From positions 1 to 45,529 of the forward strand of contig JABSSL010000054.1 of assembly GCA_013214355.1 (NCBI GenBank): a stretch of DNA of 45,529 bases. Direction: 5' to 3'. Shown here one piece after another: positions 42,801-45,529 of the stretch; position 1 is the first letter of the stretch; each line of letters starts with the position of its first letter. A model generated the notes under the pieces. The model did not search any database and was not told the origin of the DNA. It saw only the letters and a program-made list of their open reading frames with translations. Position numbers and translations under genes: made by a program. This stretch comes from Saprospiraceae bacterium. GTDB taxonomy: Bacteria; Bacteroidota; Bacteroidia; Chitinophagales; Saprospiraceae.

Positions 42801-45238
42801 AACGCCTGCATGCAGAGGGACTCACCTATTGGTATCAGAGAAATAGACCAAAAGCGGCTGAGAATTATCAGGCCTTAAATAGCCAGGGCTTTTTTCAGGA
42901 TTTTCCTTTAGAACCGAATTTGCAGACCCTCATAGACCCGCCTCCACCTGAACCAACCGGCGAGGGCTGTAATCCAGTGGTCGCCTTTTCTATAGCTAAT
43001 GAAATTCTATGTCAAGGGGATGAGGTAGTGCTGATCAATGATAGCCCCTCGGAGCAAAACTTTGAGTATTTCCTATTGGACTGGGGTGATGGGCAAGTGG
43101 ATAGCTTCCCTGATTTTCAGCAAGCACGACATAGCTTTGGTTCTAGCGCTCGACGCAATATAAAGTTGACCGGGTATATGCAGTGCGATTCGACGGGTGC
43201 GATTAATCCTCGAACCGTAACCCAGTGGATTAGCCACCTGGAGCCTCCCAAGGCTCCCATAGCCGCTGATCCTGGTCAAGGTTGTCCTCCATTTACCTTG
43301 TCGTATTATATGAGTGACGGCCCAACTGGACAACACGAGTGGAAAGTGGTACAACTTCCTGCAGCTAATCAACAACAGGTTAAAGAATCACAACGTCCGG
43401 CGAATCAAGCGAGGGTTATTGCTACAAGTTCCGATGCTCAATTCCGCCACACTTTTGAGGAGGAGGGACAATATCAAATTTGGTTGTATGTGCAAAATGC
43501 TTGTGGCCGAGATAGTGTATTTACAGAAGTCAATGCTTTATCCCCTGCTGAATGTGGAAGGCAAGTGAAAATTGCCGGATTGGTGGTAGGGACTAGCAAC
43601 AACTCCAAAGCAGGCCGGCAGCCGATTGCTGGTGCCATAGTAGATTGGGAAACGGGAAGGGCTACCACCGATGCACAAGGGGCCTTTAGCATCCCAATTA
43701 CTAAGGATGTAGAAGAGGTGATAACAATGGATGTAGAACATCCAGACTATTTGACCAAAGCTCAAGCCTTTGATATTAAGAACTATAGCGGTGGCGCACT
43801 AACGATTACGCTGCAGGCCAAGGATGATGATCGAGATGGTGATGGAGTGGCGAATAGCCTAGACGCCTGCCCTGACCAGCCAGGTTCTACAGGAGCTGAA
43901 GGGTGTCCCGACAGGGATGGCGACGGCATTCGTGATGCTGAGGATAATTGTCCTGACCAGGCTGGTGAGTCAGCAGATAGGGGCTGTCCAGATCCCGGTG
44001 AAGAATTGGGGTACCAACTTGTTTTTGAAGATTCCTGGGTTAAGTCAAGAGATTTGTTAGGAGATAAATATTTCTTACCTATTGAAGATAAGGCTTATAT
44101 ATGGCCCTTAACGATAAAGAGGAGTAGTGTGATCGTACTCGTGAATCAGAGTCGAACTAGTGCTGCGCGCGGGGAATCAGAATTATTCTATGGAGAGTTG
44201 GAACCAGGCCAAAAAGTTCAAGTACGCACTGGCGATGTGGTCTATCAAATTACCTTGAAAAAAATTGCCAGGGCAGGCCTCATCCGAACCAGAGGGGCTT
44301 ACTTTACGGTGGAAAAGGCGGAGTTATCTAATCCCAATACCAGATATACCATCCAAGTGGGTACCTACCGGGATAGAGGCACAATCGTTCAGCGAATCAT
44401 CAATGCCGCTCCGGAGGAATGGGATATTTGGGAAGAGGACCTAAACGGTACGAAGAGATTGAACATAGGCATATTTGACACTAAAGCGGAGGCGGATGCG
44501 ATCATGGAGCAGGTGAAACTAATATCCCCCAGCGGCTTCGTCAAATCTTTTATTCCGGAAGAGTTAGGGGAGGTAGTGGATTTGAGAGATCTTGAGAATG
44601 CGGAGGAAACACTCAACCTCAACCTCAATCTTTATTTTGATCAAGATGAGCCGCGCAGGAGCTACGATGAAAATCGAGATTATGCCAGTTATACCGATGA
44701 ATTTTTGGACGGTTATAGTTCCCAAGCCAATAGGGTAGGACCGAGTCCTTCCAAGGGAAAAGATCCCGGTCCAACGCCTGAAGCAGTAAACTATCCGAAA
44801 GATTCGCGTATAGGGAAGTACATCGCTGCCAATTGCAATGGAGATACCAATGAATTAGCGGTCACTAGGTTTTTTGATGAAATTCGAGACAATTATCGGG
44901 AACTACCTGCGCTCGCCAGCCAGTTATTAGACTATTACCAAGAGGGATACAAGATTCAAATTGACATAGTTGACGGCTCTAATAGTACAGTAGGCTCAGG
45001 AGCCGCCCGGAATTCGCTATTTGGAAGAAGGTTGTCTACTGTTACGAATTACTTTCGGAATTATTTCGAAAGAGAAGGGGTGAAGTTTGATGTTAGTCGA
45101 ATTACTTTTCAATTTTCACAACCTGACTCCCAGGGCCCCCAGAACAGCTATCCCACCAGGGGCAAATGCAGCACCTATGATGTCAGAGCTGCCCGAGATC
45201 GCAAGCTTCAAATTGTTGGAGTAAAGCTTACAAAATAG
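39869..45238 (+). CDS. Giant envelope-spanning vWA-like/PKD/TSP3/SPOR/OmpA-like protein
   Basis: 1789 residues, starting at TTG (no in-frame ATG before residue 111). Residues 8-78 resemble the N-terminal domain of CoxE-like MoxR partners (FLERLALEGIEVSLPERLQL). Membrane helix 1 is 103-120; 130-315 hold Ig/PKD domains (WNFGDGKDT, HVYESPGIYEV); helix 2 is 343-362. Residues about 445-600 are vWA-like (YLFLIDEQSERS, RLVVLGDGYD) with a degenerate MIDAS: D462 is kept but D-x-S-x-S is not exact. 610-800 are helical; helix 3 is 821-838. Then come TPR-like helices (870-1010), PKD-like domains (1035-1225, LDWGDGQ), a carboxypeptidase-regulatory-like domain (1233-1317), TSP type-3 repeats (1318-1376, DRDGDGVAN), a SPOR-like block (1492-1562, YTIQVGTYRDRG) and an OmpA-like C-terminus (1665-1789, NSLFGRRLSTVTNYF). 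By topology the N-terminus and vWA are cytosolic and the C-terminal 950 residues periplasmic. It should be the MoxR partner and link the cytosol to peptidoglycan. Confidence 0.72.
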   Translation: MPEKNDIRFPLDSFLERLALEGIEVSLPERLQLLETLRQFGPSLIHEPAKLKYKIAPLLAKNASQQRRIHQLFDEYLEEAVNYEPPSPPAKKPWWQKWERWQLGLLGLGLMLLPLLFIEINLIEKAKSEPIEAHFEIPEDIRLNESITFKNTSIHVDTANTQFSWQLFDGDTTAIQLDTIVNDTLWKLQIDEALVGRSAKKLVRLVAEDTVKKKQSRYQDRFTIYCSNPPEKPAILAPKKSVEDTLISFSITDAAESRSSLRYVWNFGDGKDTLGTSVSHVYESPGIYEVVLRVIDTTAVAFCQVDTSHTITISPRDEIKAYLADLPLLEDEAEGTVSDLRFFWMSWLLLGLLIAYAAYQFWKWLNQPPPKVTEAEMKEEVDERFSSADRGPYNIPFENYESHIRVEENLFRLADKLRKRQEEGRMVLDIPASVRQTVDLGGFPVLLEKQTTLPPEYLFLIDEQSERSHQAQLYDYLVTFLRDKDVFINTFHYNASFHRFWNPDFPDGVTLERLRQLFPRHRLVVLGDGYDLMDQSGDQLKLKSNYQAVLEEWPSRLLLTPIPPSSWTYREATLYQLFPIFDSDASGFAAALKYLDVLAEEADDPGPRPSFTDWEAEQALPPEHPDINHRIWRKLSTYQDYLADYPGLYRWLCALTVYPEANWQLTLAIGQAIDAPVNFDNLLLLSRIPWLQGKSLHPKLRQQLQEELDEETEAKARAAVQEALAEVAPKVVGSHVNTQLQTNLAIQSFLLNPEDLENRALIEQLKQYKLLGKRQLHELDGGIQRKTKGSAQDLEAYLTGAGEAILYKKDTPLYFNNNFYYGLLAATISVIIGLFMLQLNDTDTLRDWVLGEQKVNEVRESRPPQAYGYFLKEETSFDPAVVLNNQAVEIWERSLESNASLKGLQQDTVEEYLSLALQLRSNYQLAQENQAKFRYNQGVATYNDFLDIDAPTGQFELLTQARENFLPSSERDTSIAAERLHAEGLTYWYQRNRPKAAENYQALNSQGFFQDFPLEPNLQTLIDPPPPEPTGEGCNPVVAFSIANEILCQGDEVVLINDSPSEQNFEYFLLDWGDGQVDSFPDFQQARHSFGSSARRNIKLTGYMQCDSTGAINPRTVTQWISHLEPPKAPIAADPGQGCPPFTLSYYMSDGPTGQHEWKVVQLPAANQQQVKESQRPANQARVIATSSDAQFRHTFEEEGQYQIWLYVQNACGRDSVFTEVNALSPAECGRQVKIAGLVVGTSNNSKAGRQPIAGAIVDWETGRATTDAQGAFSIPITKDVEEVITMDVEHPDYLTKAQAFDIKNYSGGALTITLQAKDDDRDGDGVANSLDACPDQPGSTGAEGCPDRDGDGIRDAEDNCPDQAGESADRGCPDPGEELGYQLVFEDSWVKSRDLLGDKYFLPIEDKAYIWPLTIKRSSVIVLVNQSRTSAARGESELFYGELEPGQKVQVRTGDVVYQITLKKIARAGLIRTRGAYFTVEKAELSNPNTRYTIQVGTYRDRGTIVQRIINAAPEEWDIWEEDLNGTKRLNIGIFDTKAEADAIMEQVKLISPSGFVKSFIPEELGEVVDLRDLENAEETLNLNLNLYFDQDEPRRSYDENRDYASYTDEFLDGYSSQANRVGPSPSKGKDPGPTPEAVNYPKDSRIGKYIAANCNGDTNELAVTRFFDEIRDNYRELPALASQLLDYYQEGYKIQIDIVDGSNSTVGSGAARNSLFGRRLSTVTNYFRNYFEREGVKFDVSRITFQFSQPDSQGPQNSYPTRGKCSTYDVRAARDRKLQIVGVKLTK

Positions 45239-45529
45239 ATTCAAATCATCACATCAACCCACTCCCCCCACCACAGTTCCACGAGAACTTTTCGGAGGAA
45301 TAGCATATCCCCCACCTCACTACAGGTGCACGGCAAGCTCCGCTTGCTCGTGGATGACCAACGCGGGCCTGCCTTCAGGCTCCTGCCCGCCGTATGATTT
45401 AGCCTGCCATAAAGCCACAAACTTGCCCACCCAAAACGATTTCCCTATCTTCCCATACTCTCTAAAAACAACACACATAAAAATGCGCTCAAGAATCCAT
45501 GATCAAAAAGGCATGTACTTTTTGACCTT
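45239..45529. other. Intergenic 3' end of the window with hairpins
   Basis: No gene is seen. CACGGCAAGC-tcc-GCTTGCTCGTG (45329-45352) and GCGGGC...GCCCGC (45363-45390, with nested CTGCC/GGC) are adjacent GC-rich stems about 90-150 bp after the stop of the giant gene. They could be its terminator or a REP-like element. The last bases hold TCAAAAAG-gcatgta-CTTTTTGA (45503-45525), a perfect 8-bp dyad that may belong to the next gene's control region. Confidence 0.45.

Overview
The window looks like a chromosomal segment of a Bacteroidota bacterium, probably of the Saprospiria/Lewinella type. This is an inference from gene content: an OMP_b-brl_3-type outer-membrane barrel, LytS/LytTR two-component genes, DUF4197 and DUF4139 proteins, thrombospondin type-3 plus OmpA-like envelope architecture, effector-associated (EAD) domains, and starts without clear Shine-Dalgarno sites. 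One likely promoter of the TAnnTTTG class sits directly before a start codon. No rRNA, tRNA, CRISPR array or intact insertion sequence was found.

Layout. 1-2057 is gene-poor and AT-rich; it holds the tail of a gene, a 17-bp direct repeat pair flanking a very AT-rich block, and a small protein resembling effector-associated domain 11 (EAD11). 2058-8168 carries a SerB-SerA fusion whose dehydrogenase half has lost its catalytic residues, divergent from a lipoprotein and an alpha/beta hydrolase, then lpxH and a secreted propeller-like protein. 8268-12471 is a minus-strand run: DUF4139 protein, NhaC-type antiporter, lipoprotein. 12879-15695 is a large outer-membrane barrel protein.

15893-20615 is a MacB/MacA-type ABC export operon (ATPase, two paralogous permeases, periplasmic adaptor). 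It faces a LytS-type kinase and LytTR regulator (21185-22928). Then follow a secreted S41 protease with TPRs, a glutaryl-CoA-dehydrogenase-like enzyme divergent from folB, a DUF4197 lipoprotein and a XerC/D recombinase. 28567-31921 has a secreted cupin, a flavin/PNPOx-like protein and a DinB-fold protein, divergent from a MocR/PdxR-type regulator. 32017-34738 is a sulfur module: sulfide:quinone-oxidoreductase-like flavoprotein, TusE/DsrC, DsrE-like protein, and DoxX on the other strand. 34965-37612 has an Ldh-family dehydrogenase, a tiny glycine-rich membrane protein and a lipoprotein.

The most interesting region is 37810-45238: three tightly packed genes, the first two overlapping by 4 bp. 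They encode (1) an EAD11 plus inactive-STAND (iSTAND) protein, (2) a MoxR-family AAA+ ATPase, and (3) a 1789-residue membrane-spanning protein. The third combines a CoxE-like N-terminus, a degenerate vWA-like domain, PKD domains, thrombospondin type-3 repeats, and SPOR-like and OmpA-like envelope domains. I read this as a variant of the EAD-linked MoxR-vWA NTP-dependent conflict or signalling systems in which the vWA partner is built into a cell-envelope sensor/anchor. The EAD11-like protein at 1344-1670 could be a distant adaptor for it or a related system. Assignments are from reading protein sequences by eye; no database search was run.
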